Source: Marsupella aquatica
Lineage: Eukaryota; Marchantiophyta
Direction of reading: 5' to 3'
Length of the DNA stretch: 64,000 nucleotides
Assembly: GCA_973895155.1 (NCBI GenBank)
Contig: OZ316899.1
Location: 930,001 to 994,000 of the forward strand
Part shown: piece by piece, positions 33,201 through 43,326 of the stretch
How the letters are laid out: every line of letters starts with the position of its first letter
Numbering within the stretch: position 1 is the first letter of the stretch
The notes under the pieces: model-generated
What the model was told of the DNA's origin: nothing
Seen by the model: only the letters and a program-made list of their open reading frames with translations
The model's database searches: none
Translations under genes and position numbers: made by a program

Positions 33201-34939
33201 TTGCCGTTGTTGTTGCCGATGCCGATTTCTTTTCTTTCTCCAGTAGTTTCAGCAGACTCTGCATGCCTGGTTGCTGCATCGGCAAGTCTTCCTTCCTGGG
33301 CCTAAACACCTGCTCGATCGTAGGACTAACAGGTGGTTGAGGCTTCTCAGCCAACGGCCTCGGCGTTGGAGCTTCCTCGGGTGCCCTTACCTGCAGGGGA
33401 AGTACCGGGGCAAAAGTCTGACCTCTGGCATACCGGCACAACAGCGGCATGTGATAGCCAAGCCGCGACACGCTCCCCATGCCGATTACCTGCTGCTCCT
33501 CCTTTAAGATCTTCTTCAATTGGTTGAGGAGGTACCCGTTGTAGTCCCGGCTTGGGTCTGGCCTTTCTGCCAGATAGACCTGTGCCTTGCCGATCTCTGC
33601 CCTCGGCAAGTTACAATGCATGGTCACCCGCAAGAAGTCGATCATCTCTCCTATGTGCGGGTTGGTGCAGGTGTTCCGGAAGAAGCCATTCTTCGTTGAT
33701 GGCCCGGGGAACGACCGGAACTCCTTGTCAGGCAAGGTCTTCCTGGTATCAACTTTGGTCTTATTGCCCATCGGCAAGCCAAACACTTCGGCAATCACCT
33801 TGGGAGTAAGATAGAAATCCTTCCCATATATCCTCGTGCAATTGGTCTCGGGTTCCCATGACCCCACGAATTCTAATAGGTCTGACTCCGGTACCTCCGG
33901 CTTCAGCCATGGTAATCTTACAAAGGCCTCCAAGCCGGATCCGGCCATGAAGCCTTGGTACTTCTTGGTCTGCATGGCCGTAAAGCATGCATCCTCCTCC
34001 CGTGCAAAATGTAGTTGCACCTCCACCGGTAGGGTTGCCGCCCAGCCCTTCCAGGTGTCATCCCTGGTTGGAATGGCCTTGATGGGATCGACCTCCTCCT
34101 CTTCGGCTTCTCCCTGCCTCCTGCTCTGCTGCTCGGCTGGCTTCTTTGGTGCCGTCGACCTCGTTCTTTTTGCCGGGGTGGCTTCATCGTTGACGGCTCC
34201 CTTCCTCTTCATCTCTGCTGCCGTGGAGGTTTCTCCTAGCACCGTTGCCTGGGTCCACCTTTCCGTGCTACCCTTTAATTCCCAGTGTATGTCGTTGCAG
34301 TTCTTGATGGCCTCTCGGATGCCGACGACGCTGTCCTTGCAAAACAGAAGATCGTCGAGTTGATTGGAAGTAGGCGTCCACAGGAACTCGTCCTTGATGA
34401 GTTCGCCTCCTAAGAAAGCCGTCTTCTGCAGCTCCCACAATCGAGCGAGCTCCTGCCGTTCTCGAGCTGCCCTTTCTGACTCCTCGTCCTCGTAAGTCTT
34501 GATGTACTCAGTTGCCCGTTCGAACAGGCATCCCCAGAAATGTGCCGCTTGATTGACGTTGCTCATACCCTCCTTAGGTTGATCGTCGGTATCTACTCTC
34601 TCCCCGAGTGCTTGCCTAAGCAGCTGACAGTAGTTGGCCTCCCGTAGTCGTCTGCCTAGTTCGTGCTCGCAAATGAGCCACCATCTCCTGCAAGCGCTCC
34701 TTACCCCTCTCCTCTGCCGGTCCTTCTTCCCGTTAATCCTTCCTAGCCGCCGACGCTTAACGCGCCATAACCCTAATCGGGTTTTCACCCTCAGCCTTAC
34801 CTCCGGCCTCTGCCCGGGTTCCATGGTTGCCCCTAATTGTTTATATTTTCCTTGTTTTGTCACTATACTAAGGTGTTCCTAGGGTGCCTTCCTGCTTTAC
34901 CCACTTAACCGGCCGAGTGATTCCTGTCTAGGCATCACA
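30283..34939 (-). repeat. 5' LTR of copy C (4657 bp)
   Basis: This has the same length and layout as the 3' LTR, with the TGACTCA inverted repeat at 30692-30714 and 921 bp of non-coding tail (30283-31203) before the PBS side. The outer end GCATCACA at 34939 is followed by GGTTA. The ORF3 copy here lies upstream of the inferred promoter, so it would need a separate promoter to be transcribed. Confidence 0.95.
31204..34824 (-). CDS. ORF3 in the 5' LTR of copy C, intact
   Basis: This is an uninterrupted 1206-residue frame from ATG 34824, identical in layout to the 3' LTR copy. It has ESKPG, QEEKATL, EGARKDL and PEVSGKG where the 3' copy has variants; the 5' version agrees with copies B and D and is thus the likely ancestral state. 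The two copies are expected to have been identical at insertion, since LTRs are copied from one template. Confidence 0.85.
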   Translation of the reverse strand: MEPGQRPEVRLRVKTRLGLWRVKRRRLGRINGKKDRQRRGVRSACRRWWLICEHELGRRLREANYCQLLRQALGERVDTDDQPKEGMSNVNQAAHFWGCLFERATEYIKTYEDEESERAARERQELARLWELQKTAFLGGELIKDEFLWTPTSNQLDDLLFCKDSVVGIREAIKNCNDIHWELKGSTERWTQATVLGETSTAAEMKRKGAVNDEATPAKRTRSTAPKKPAEQQSRRQGEAEEEEVDPIKAIPTRDDTWKGWAATLPVEVQLHFAREEDACFTAMQTKKYQGFMAGSGLEAFVRLPWLKPEVPESDLLEFVGSWEPETNCTRIYGKDFYLTPKVIAEVFGLPMGNKTKVDTRKTLPDKEFRSFPGPSTKNGFFRNTCTNPHIGEMIDFLRVTMHCNLPRAEIGKAQVYLAERPDPSRDYNGYLLNQLKKILKEEQQVIGMGSVSRLGYHMPLLCRYARGQTFAPVLPLQVRAPEEAPTPRPLAEKPQPPVSPTIEQVFRPRKEDLPMQQPGMQSLLKLLEKEKKSASATTTATATMQDTTTEVGLHRLTRENPFAGDERIRPESKPGVRMYVGTSSSESEAELPEAPTEEEEREKPEIQEVEEAVEDCSHDNSGYGSDHHVPGVRTCGRFVPTLPRVVRGDPNQQSSPESPPPDVAPPSFDGIKQTVQEFQERIKQEEEAALAKEKDLPGGDWPEDIRRLAEKGSKPLATIEEIRRTAWEQRPRWAMPITSTYSTYAKNRAMEYGEMCGELALGIFGEELEVGPFFHREQLEKHQLEEAVALERSKKDEVIRRLRRMEAEIEDLRAAKKAQDELRIKRHELNIMQGQLDAAQADNQNIKDKLTQTQEELADTIKEREKWKQELKNTEEAHITANSRAMAETQRKEWALKGELEKIRGALEQKEVELGKSYQGIMALQQELASLTASFKADLREKDEMLEQTYAKMNQMESVIIAELDKELRATQEEKATLKKELEEAHREQEEAKNELEGARKDLDETQEELEEITRKMENLQRRADNQTERLKKQAAVFKCLAAAGPSPVGTNQLPGVVIAEGQAAPPAPVPEVSGKGKGPAAEPPTKKKRKPSGSRSNTTSQAVVIKEVDPAPTPDRVTAKDPTTLGEGEAEAEGVAEAEAVRVAEAEAVGIAEAGVEAEAEGGPSQAEGELTRSRAGNLSVGGPTAVAAEEVLGASIEDPPPVS

Positions 34940-34944
34940 GGTTA
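34940..34944. repeat. Target-site duplication of copy C, right
   Basis: GGTTA, identical to 19397-19401. The CACTA sequence continues directly after it. Confidence 0.95.
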
Positions 34945-35357
34945 GGTTTTTGTATGGTGTTTGCTAGGTAGGTTATTTTGCAATGCACTATGCACAGTGT
35001 GAGACCGTGCATCCAAAAGGTATGATGCCCCATCCATTTATTCCTTGATCCTTTAGGCTATTTCAGGTTTGGCATGCAAGTTTTTATCATATGTGCTTGA
35101 GCTTGTTTTCGGCAATTGTAGATCATGCATGCTCATTATGAAAATGTCCACCTTGTAGAGATTCTGGATATCCCCACACTTTGTGTGTAGAGAATACGGC
35201 CTAGTAGGCACGGCAGAGCGCGGGTATCATTGAGGTATAGCAAGTGTTGTATATATGTCTCTCATTCAATTGTTTTTCTAGACATAAATATTTGTCTTGC
35301 TGGTTTTTTTCTTTCATCCAACATATTGTCATGGTTGTATGATATATATGCAGATCG

Positions 35358-36662
35358 ATGTCTGCTTCTGATAGTTCCACGTCGGATTCAGACTCAGACA
35401 CGAGCTCGTCTGAGGAGGAGGTTCCTCCACCCCCTCCTCCAGACCAACCTCGTGCTTGGCCACTAGGGTCCATACCTTGTTGGTGTGTGAGATGTAAGGG
35501 ACTTGTGGTTCGACATGCCTGGTAGACTTGTGAGCACATCGAGAACTATGGTCACCACGAGGGTGATACACCAGGGTATTTGCCTAGCCAGGTAATAAAT
35601 ACGTCCCTCCTTCATTCCATGAAATTCCAATAATTAGTCCACAAATGCTAAATTACTTTACATCTAAACAACAATTCATGTATTGATTTGTGTCAAATCA
35701 TTGTTTGTTGAAATAGGTGCCTCGTAGACCCCCACCTCCTCTGGTTGATAATGCTATGTGGTTGGAAGGGTTTCTAGCAAGGGCTCGTGAGTTGCTTGCA
35801 TCTGCCCTTGCCCATCCACCTCTTAGTCCCCCTGCTCCTATCCCCACACATGTGCATGTAGACGAGGATGCACCGGTCTCTCGACCCGAGGAAATGGATA
35901 CTAGGGTCCTACGTACACGTTCACGGTCTCGCAGACGTAGACGACAATATGAACCGGTGGAGGAGGTAGAGCATCGGGAGGAGGCGTTACGTAGTGATCG
36001 ACCACCCGGAAATGGAGATTATATTTGTGTTGAGGGCCGGTTTGGACTATCTTATCTCACTGGTAGGGCTGCTGATGTTTGGAAGGACTTTTCTCCTAGT
36101 CTCTTCAAATTTCCAGATTTCATTCATACTGATGAACCAGTTGACATATGGGGGTCGGCCTTGGATAGTGAAGGCATCCTCTATTGGTGCTGATATAGGA
36201 TATGGTCTATATGCTTTGGAGGACATTGTGGTCCCTCCAAAGCCATGGAGATGTGGATATGATGGAGAGCACCTTTTCCCTTACATTGGGGCTGTATATA
36301 ATGCAAAGAGTTGGAAGACTTTGTTGCGTCAGCATCCAAGCTGGGGGGTGTACGCCTTGAGGATGGACTCAGACCCAGATGAGGTTTTGACTAGGCCGTG
36401 GCATTGTAGGATGATTGATGGTGACCCTATTTGGAATGGTAATTTAGCAGGGTACATCAATAGTACAACGGGTAGAGGTAGAGATTTTGAGGCTAATGTA
36501 GAGTGGATCCAAATTTTTGGCCCTCCTAGAGATTCATATTTTGTGAAACATATGGATGACCATATCATGACAGTAGCCATTAGGACTATTAGAGCCGGTG
36601 AGGAGATATTGTGTGAGTATGAGTGGGACGCCCCAAAATTGTCCCTACGTTGCGGTCCATGA
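35358..36662 (+). pseudogene. SET-domain protein encoded within the CACTA transposon, one stop and one frameshift
   Basis: Exon 1 (35358-35591, 78 codons, after acceptor ATATGCAG, donor GTAATA) has an acidic Ser/Asp run, polyproline and a CWCVRC cysteine cluster. A TAG at 35523-35525 follows Trp55. Exon 2 (35717-36662, after acceptor AAATAG) starts with Pro-rich and RSRSRRRRRQ basic sequence. An extra G in GGGGG (36150-36154) shifts the frame; discounting it gives exactly 314 codons. A SET domain follows: IGYGLYALEDI (cofactor-binding start), GAVYNAKSW, YINSTTGRGRDFEANVEW in place of the NHS motif, and GEEILCEYEW matching the catalytic Tyr motif. SET domains methylate lysines. No post-SET cysteines are seen. 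Whether it is a separate gene or shares exon 1 with the transposase is open. Confidence 0.7.
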
Positions 36663-36723
36663 TAGTATGTTGGACTTACATGCATGTAAATCTTACATTG
36701 AATTAATGAGATTCATGATGATT

Positions 36724-36742
36724 TATATATATATATATATAT
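36724..36742. repeat. (TA)n microsatellite
   Basis: A 19-base alternating TA run between the SET exon and the transposase exon. Confidence 0.9.
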
Positions 36743-36796
36743 TGATGATTGTAATGAGATTAATGTTAATGAGATTGCATTGATGTTGTATGATAG

Positions 36797-39700
36797 AACC
36801 AATATGTACAATCTGATATTGGGGTCATATCACGAGCTATGCGACAACACATTGTTGAGGCCATGGTGGCCAACCATGGGCATGATGAAGGGATGCAGGA
36901 GGATGATGTACAACATGAGGGTGATAATCCTACTCAAGCACATCTGGATGAGGAGAGGGCCATGGATGAGCTCATGGACCAATTTTATGATGATGATGTT
37001 GATATTGGTATGGAGGATATGGGTACAACTGATGACAACACCACTCATCCAGGACCTTCTAGGGGGGGACAAAACAAGGATTGGGAGGAGGCTCAACGTC
37101 ATGCTCGTACTCGCATATTTGAGGGTAGCACCTTATCTCGGCTCTCCGCAATAATGTTGTTGCTGAATGTGCAGCAAAGACATGGGGCCAGCAACCTACT
37201 TTTGGATGATGTTTTGCGTACCTTGCATGATCGTATTTTGCCACCAGGCAATACCATGCCAGCCTCTTGGAAGGAGGCAAAACAAGTGTTGAAGTCCATT
37301 GGCCTCAAGTATGTAGTGATACATGCATGTGTGAATGATTGCATTATTTTTAGGGGGGAGCATGAGAATGCAACTGCATGTCCTAAGTGTGAGAAGCCTC
37401 GTTACCGTGATGACATGTTGACAGGGAAGGTGCCTCAAAAGGTTATGCGATACTTTCCTCTCATCCCCCGATTGCGACATCAGTACCGTTGTGCAGAGTT
37501 AGCTGAGTACATGGTATGGCACTCAAAGAATCGTTCTGATATGGCTACGAACTCTAGTGCCATGCGGATGATGGTTGACCCTCCTACCAATCAATTTGTT
37601 GAGGGCAGATGGGGGGAGTTCAGCACTAAACCACAACATGTTCGACTTGGCTTGGCAGCTGATGGTATCAGCCCTTTTGCATTGGCGGGTAAAGCAAAAC
37701 CATATTCAGTATGGCCAGTAGTTTTGACTAACTACAATATCCCTCCATGGATGGCCATGAAGAAAGGTCATTTACTGCTCTCCATGATCATCCCGGGTCC
37801 TAAGCAAGTAAAAAAGATTGACATCTACTTGCAACCATTGATTGATGAGCTTTTGCAATTGTGGAGAGGAGTGGATTGTTATGACGGACGTCGCAATACA
37901 GGAGGTGTACCTCGCGCGTTTACCCTCAAGGCCATCCTTATGTGGACCATGCATGACCTACCAGGTATGACCTGATAAACCTTGGCTTATTTCCTTGATG
38001 TACTACCTTAAATTTAGTGTGCATTAACCTTATTTCATAATTGGCTGGTTGTATATGGGCTTGGTACAGGGTTTGGGTATATCTCTGGATTGCAAACATC
38101 AGGCTATCGAGCTTGCCCTTCATGCGGACCGGATTTGGAGGGAGTGGCAAGACGCAAGTCAAGTACTTTGCGTAAGATAGTTTACATTGGTCATACCAAA
38201 TATCTTCCAGCAGACCATCCTTGGAGGAGTGATCATTTCTTGTATGACACTGATGAGGGCCAACCTGATACTTGTCCTCAACCTCAGTGAAAGGATCCAA
38301 CATATTGGAGAGAGGTATGGGAGAGAGTTCAAGACCCCGATGATCCATTACAGTTTCTCCAATGTGGCATGACCCGTTTATCTGCATTGTCACAGTTGCC
38401 ATATTGGTCAGAGATGCCCATTAATCACTTGTTGGATGCAATGCACATTGAGGGAAATGTGGGGAGATCATTGATTCGTCATCTATATGGGGAGAAGAAC
38501 CACAACTGGAGAGAAAGTTGTGAGGAGATGGGGATGCATGGTCTTTTGGGTTTTTGGCCATCTTTGGACCCCCCTGGTGATCCCCCTAGCATCCATCCTC
38601 CTTGGGTTTTGACCAGGGCAGAGCGCATAGAGTTTCGCAGACGGATTGGGTCAATGAGGTTTCCCACAGGTTATGGTGCCAATCTTCGTAAGGCATTTGG
38701 GGGGGATGATTCTCCAAAATGGCCATCGTACCTGAAAACACATGATTATCATCGGTTACTAGAACATGTCATTCCAGTTGCGATTATTGGATTGGGTAGT
38801 GAGGAACTTCGTGATGCTCTTTGGTCATTGGGCAAGTTTTTGAGATGGGTATGTCAGAAGGAGGTACCAGAGGATGACATTGCTGCGATGGAGATATTTG
38901 GAGTAGAGGTTGTTTGCAAGTTGGAGAAGGCACTTCCACCCTCATTCTTTGATGGTCAGGTTCATTTCCTCATACATTTAGTGCGTGAGGTAGCAATTGC
39001 AGGCCCGGTACATTGTCGATGGATGTATTGGGTAGAGCGTTACATGGGGGTGATGAAGTCATATGTCTCTAATCGGGCTAGGGTGGAAGGTAGCATTGCA
39101 GAGCGTCATCTTGGAGCAGAGAGTATGTTTTATTGTACAAACATAGTTGCCACACTAGATCCAAGGGCACCTAGGGGATGGATAGATGAGGCGGCACGAG
39201 AGGTAGACTATGAGGATGATAGACTCACTGGGGCATCAGGAGAGCGTGGCTTAGGCTCAGTAGAGCGTTTGCAACTTACAACATTTATGTTGTATAACTC
39301 ACCAGAGGTTGTAGGGGAGTGGACGACATTTTATGAGGAGGAGAAGCAAAATAGTTGACGGCCACGGTTGTTTCCCAAGTTTCACCCATACATGAAATCA
39401 AAGTTGTTAGAAGTGGATGCCTTGGTGGGTACCGGAGATAGTATATTACATTACCCACAAGTGACTGATAAGCTTCGTACCTTAGTTCATGGTCCACTGC
39501 TTAAAGTCACGACTCGGACGGCACTGTGGTCAAAGGGGAGACATTTCCGTGTGGAACGACTTGATGAGAAGAGAGCAGCTACACAAGATTGTGGGGTGAT
39601 GGGTTGGTTCACCCAGGATTCCCAGAGTAGCACGTCGGACATGAACCCCATTCGCTCCACCGTGGCCCATTATGGGAAGATTGATGAGATCCTGACAGTG

Positions 39701-40038
39701 AAATACCATGCACATACTACTTTGGAGGAGGTGGTATTTAAGTGCAAATGGTTCAAGATGAATCTTGTAGGCAACAATCAAACATGTGAAGATGATGCGT
39801 GCGGATTTACCCGTTTGAAGACATCTGCAAATAGTGTCATTAGTTCCAATTGGAGGTCCTCAGATCCCTTTGCCTTCCCACATCACCTTGAGCAGTGCTT
39901 TTACCTACCCTATCCAGATGACCCACATTGGTCCATTGTCATGCCTTATATCCTAGATCACGGTCTATAGTCCAAAAGAGACCCAATGTCGTTGTAGTGG
40001 AAGACAACGACATCCCCGACCCTCCACAAGCTAGTTAG
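36797..40038 (+). pseudogene. CACTA TNP2-like transposase (Transposase_21, DUF4218, DUF4216), inactivated
   Basis: The exon from about 36797 (after ATGATAG; first ATG 36839) to 37964 has an acidic N-terminus and a Transposase_21 core: LLLLNVQQRHGASN, FRGEHENATACPKC, FPLIPRLRHQYRC, MVWHSKNRSD. An intron (37965-38069, GTATGA to GTACAG) restores LPGFGYISG. Exon 2 continues with TSGYRACPSCGP and DAMHIEGN, then a DUF4218 region (PPSFFDGQVHFLIHLVREV, HCRWMYWVERYMG) and a DUF4216 region (KCKWFKMN, PFAFPHHLEQCFYLP). TGA codons at 38288-38290 and 39356-39358 (both likely from CGA) break it. The frame ends at 39970, but another frame continues plausibly to 40038, suggesting an indel. The enzyme would cut and paste the element; this copy is dead. 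Confidence 0.85.
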
Positions 40039-40775
40039 TATATTTTGTATGTAGCTAGGCCCCCCCAACCACACCACCTTCATGTTTTTTGTAATCGACA
40101 ATATAAAAGTTGGCATCATTACTTCTTTAATTGTCATGGTATGCACGTGCCCTAAATCTCTTGGTTATATATAGAAGTGTCCTTACTTTATATACCCTTC
40201 CTAAGAACCCCCCGCCTTATGTCCCATTGACCGTCCCATGAAAAAGCCATTGGATTTCCATCGCACCTTCTAAAAACAGAAACCAGACTTTCCGATACTC
40301 CCAACTAAGGACTATTCCATACAAAACCCATCAGACACACATTTCTGATCCTCTCCACAATGGACACCTTCTCCTCCTTTGTTGACGAGGTATCCGATCC
40401 AACATCCAACGGACAATCTCCGACATAACTTTTTACGCACAAAATATCCGACCCTAAACCCAATGGACACAAATATCCGATGCATTCCGTGACGGTCCCA
40501 GTCCGATACAACTACCAACGCAAACATCTTGCGATGCATTAAGGTTCGAACGCATTATGCAGTCATGGCGACATAGTTTCCGATATGTTTAGCATCGGAG
40601 ACTGTCCGATAGTAGTACGATGGGACAGCGTATGCGATGGGTTTTACATCGGAATTGGCAGGTCCGATGGGATCAGGATCGGAAAATACGTTGCGGGGCA
40701 CATCAGATATTGTCCGAAGTGTTCGACATGGGATGGGTGACGTTTGGCTCAAAAGGAGTATCGGAAAACCGCCAA
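40039..40775. repeat. Right subterminal region of CACTA with TCCGAT motif array
   Basis: 40039-40270 is non-coding 3' flank. From about 40280 to 40760 TCCGA(T/C) and its complement recur many times (for example TATCCGATCC, CATCGGAGACTGTCCGATAG, GGTCCGATGGGATCAGGATCGG), often as closely spaced inverted pairs. Such arrays bind the element's accessory protein in En/Spm. Confidence 0.65.
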
Positions 40776-40788
40776 AAATGTACTAGTG
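40776..40788. repeat. CACTA right terminal inverted repeat tip
   Basis: The plus-strand AAATGTACTAGTG reads CACTAGTACATTT inward. Adjacent sequence is unrelated ORF3 DNA, so the boundary is sharp. The partner terminus is not in the window. Confidence 0.75.
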
Positions 40789-42792
40789 CTTAGTCTGATA
40801 ATCAGATTATCAAGGATAAACTGTCTCGGACCCAAGGGGAGTTGGCCAACGCGGTCAAGAAAATAGAGAAGTGGAAGCGGGAGCTAAGAGACGCAGAGGA
40901 GGCCCACATAGCAACCAACAATTGGGCCATGGCGGAGACCCAAAGGAAGGAGAGGGCGTTGAAGGGGGAGCTCAAGGATCTCCGCGGAGCCCTTGAGCAG
41001 AAGGAGGCCAAGTTAGGGAAATCCTATCAAGGGATTATTGTGATGCAGTAGGAGCTTGCATCCCTAACGGCCAGCTTCAAGGCCAACCTGCCTGAGAAAG
41101 ATGACCAGCTCGATCAAACTTACGCCAAGACAAACCAGATGGAGTTTGAGGTCGTAACGGAGTTTGACAAGGAGTTGAGAGCAATCCAGGAGGAGAGGGC
41201 TACCTTGCGGAAGGAATTGGAGGAAGCCCAAAAGGAGTTGGAGGAGGCGTGCAAGGACCTGGACAAAACGCAGGTGGAGTTGGAGGAAATCACAAGGAAG
41301 ATGGAGAACTTACAGTGGCGGGCCGACAACCAAACAGAGCGGCTGAAGAAACAAGTTGCAGTATTTAAGTGCTTGGCTTCATCTTTTCAAACTCCAATTG
41401 TGGCAACCAAGTTGCCAAGGGTAGTACTGGCCAAAGGACAAGCCGCAACACTTGCACCGGTGCCGGAGGTAAGTGGCAAGGGGAAGGGACCAGCTGCCGA
41501 ACCAGGGAAGAAGAAGAAGCGGAAATTTTCAAGGTCAGGGAGTAACGCGGCTTCTCAAGCCATCATGACCAAGGAGGAGAACCCGACACCAACCTCAGGT
41601 AGGGTCACGGCAGAGGATCCAACTGTCCTAGAAGGCGGGGATGGCAAGGCCGAAGCCGGGACAATCAGTGATGAAGCCAGTGTACCAGATTCACCACTAG
41701 AGCAGGTTGGGGAGGCCGTAGCCGTATTGGAGGCCATGGCCGATGCTGAGGCCAAAGCCGAGGGTGGACCCAATCAGGCCGCAACAGAGTTGACTGGGTC
41801 CGGGGCAGGTAATGTGTCAGAGGACGGGCCTATAGCAGTGGTTGCGGAGGAAGCGTTGGGGGCGTCTATTGAGGATCAATCACCGCTACCATGACGGTGG
41901 AGGAGGGCCGCTCCTTTTAAGGAGGGCGGACGTGGAGAGAGGAGGCATGAGTGGGCAGGGCAGGCTCAGATCTCCAAGTTTAGAATTAGGATCAGGACCA
42001 AGAGGCGGCCCTGACACTTAGATTAGTGGGATTGCGGATCCACTGGTAAGAGCAACACTTGTGCTCCTGCCTCGCTGTACATAGATAGATTACAGTTAGG
42101 ATAGATTAGGCTTATACTGCAAGGAATTAGGCGGATCTATTGCCATGATAAGTACCTGGGCAACGGGGAGTTCAGGGCCTTCTTCTTTAGCAAGTTCTTA
42201 GTGCACCAGTTGGGCTGGGTCAAGTAGTAAAAGAAGCTCTTGGTTAGTTATACAGTGACCCTTGTGTATATTCATGTTTCCTCATGCCTAAGAGATGAAT
42301 AGAGTTGGCCTCACAACTTAGTTTGCAGATCTTGTGTATGAGAAGTACTGTTTGTATGGCAAGTGCATGGTATAACTCAGTCAAAAGGAGTCATTTTGCT
42401 ATTTGTGTGTTGCATTAACTTGTTTGAAGATTGCCCACATCAACCAAGAGAGAAGGAAGTAAGCAAGGTAGTAAGAGTTGGATGTGTTGAGCTCAGAGAG
42501 GTCTTAGCGGCTAACCCAAGCCAGTTGGGGATCATTCCGGCGGCAGAATCCAAACATACCTAAAGGAGGACCAGGAGAGGAAGACAAGGGAAGGCATAGA
42601 AGAGGCCGGCTACGTATCTCATGACCCAATGAAGGAGCTGTCCAATATATGTGTGTAAAATGTTAGTAGAAGAGAGTTAGCAGCGTCCCATGCCGCTAAG
42701 CCGCGGAACTGGCTTTGCCAAGAGTGAAACCTGCAGGAATCGGCTTGTGTAGGGGGGTTTCTTGGGTTTAGGGAGCCATGGGACGCACCACA
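40789..42792 (+). mobile_element. Copy E: plus-strand LTR fragment of the same family, old
   Basis: This is the inner 3' part of ORF3 followed by the 898-bp non-coding LTR tail, ending GGGACGCACCACA at 42792. The next bases are GTACC and unrelated ORF sequence rather than a PBS, so this is a 3' LTR or a solo LTR. It is clearly diverged: the TGACTCA pair reads AACTCA/GAGTCAT. The left part was displaced by the CACTA insertion and lies outside the window. 41895-42792 is non-coding. Confidence 0.85.
40791..41894 (+). pseudogene. ORF3 fragment of copy E
   Basis: The coiled coil and C-terminal part of ORF3 are open apart from TAG at 41049-41051, which replaces the second Gln of ALQQELASL. The basic GKKKKRKFSRS patch is kept, and the C-terminal Ala/Glu region is reshaped (VGEAVAVLEAMADAEAKAEGG). 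The family-wide ending LGASIEDxxP is conserved. The N-terminal two thirds are missing because CACTA inserted here. Confidence 0.8.
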
Positions 42793-43326
42793 GTACCGGG
42801 TTGAGTCTGCCTACTAGGGACAAAGTGGGACAAAGTGGTGGCCCTGGAGACTGAACTCCAACAACTGCTACCTCAGGTAACGGCCACGGAGGATCAGGTT
42901 GCCGAAGCCAAGGCCCGGGTAGCCTTAGCAGAGCAGGTTCGGTTCGGAAAAGACTCCAAGATCGCACGGCTCCGGACCCAAATTGACGGTTTGAAGGGGC
43001 AAGCTATCAGCTGGCAAAAGGATGTAGAGGAGGCCAACACTCGGGCCCAGCGGGACACGGCCGAGATCGATGCCCTAAAGGCGGAAGTAGCGCGGCTTCA
43101 AGGAGAAGCCACGAAGCAAGCCCAGTTGGTGGATAAGTTGACAAGCGACGCCCAACAACTGGAGGAGGCATGCCAAGAGGCCATGGAGGAGACGGATGCA
43201 GCAAAGCAAGAGAACAAATCTCTGCTGGACCAGGTCCAGCTACTCAAATAGGACGCCAACAGACTCAGGAGGCAGCGGGATAGCCGCTCCCACTTGGGTG
43301 GCTCTAGCAAGTGTGCCAGGCATTAG
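42793..43326 (+). pseudogene. 3' part of an unrelated coiled-coil ORF, cut by LTR copy E
   Basis: The frame is readable from the LTR E border, with stops at 42802-42804 and 43249-43251 before a final stop at 43324. It has no ATG near its start, so it is the tail of a longer protein. The sequence is almost entirely heptad-like (VALETELQQLLPQVTATEDQ, AEVARLQGEATKQAQLVDKL) and ends RDSRSHLGGSSKCARH. It has the style of ORF3 but no clear identity with it. It could be the LTR-type ORF of a second retroelement family or a host coiled-coil gene fragment. Confidence 0.5.

Larger units (their letters stand above)
19402..34939 (-). mobile_element. Copy C: complete Tat/Athila-like Ty3/gypsy retrotransposon with ORF-bearing 4.66-kb LTRs
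   Basis: The 15,538-bp element, on the minus strand, is: 5' LTR 34939-30283, PBS, gag-protease, pol, PPT, 3' LTR 24058-19402. Both LTRs are exactly 4657 bp and start/end TG...CA. I found about ten mismatches between them, near 0.2 percent, so it is young. Each LTR carries a 1206-codon ORF. The integrase has no chromodomain and the RT box is FIDDF, pointing to the Tat/Athila side of Ty3/gypsy. It sits in the divergent promoter region of a CACTA transposon. Pol has one nonsense codon and the second gag zinc knuckle is mutated, so it is probably not autonomous. Confidence 0.95.
34945..40788 (+). mobile_element. CACTA (En/Spm) transposon, right block with terminus
   Basis: This block carries the rightward SET/transposase locus, a motif-rich subterminal region and the right terminus. 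Read inward from 40788 the end is CACTAGTACATTTTTGGCGG, with the diagnostic CACTA tip. The next bases, CTT, are a candidate 3-bp target duplication, but the left end is outside the window. Beyond it the sequence is ORF3 of LTR copy E, so the transposon inserted in that LTR. 34945-35357 is non-coding, probably leader and a short intron. Confidence 0.85.

Noticed and set aside
38187-38372. Small plus-strand frames around 38.1-38.4 kb as separate genes
   Set aside because: The transposase frame itself continues through this stretch with one TGA at 38288; the small frames are shifted shadows.
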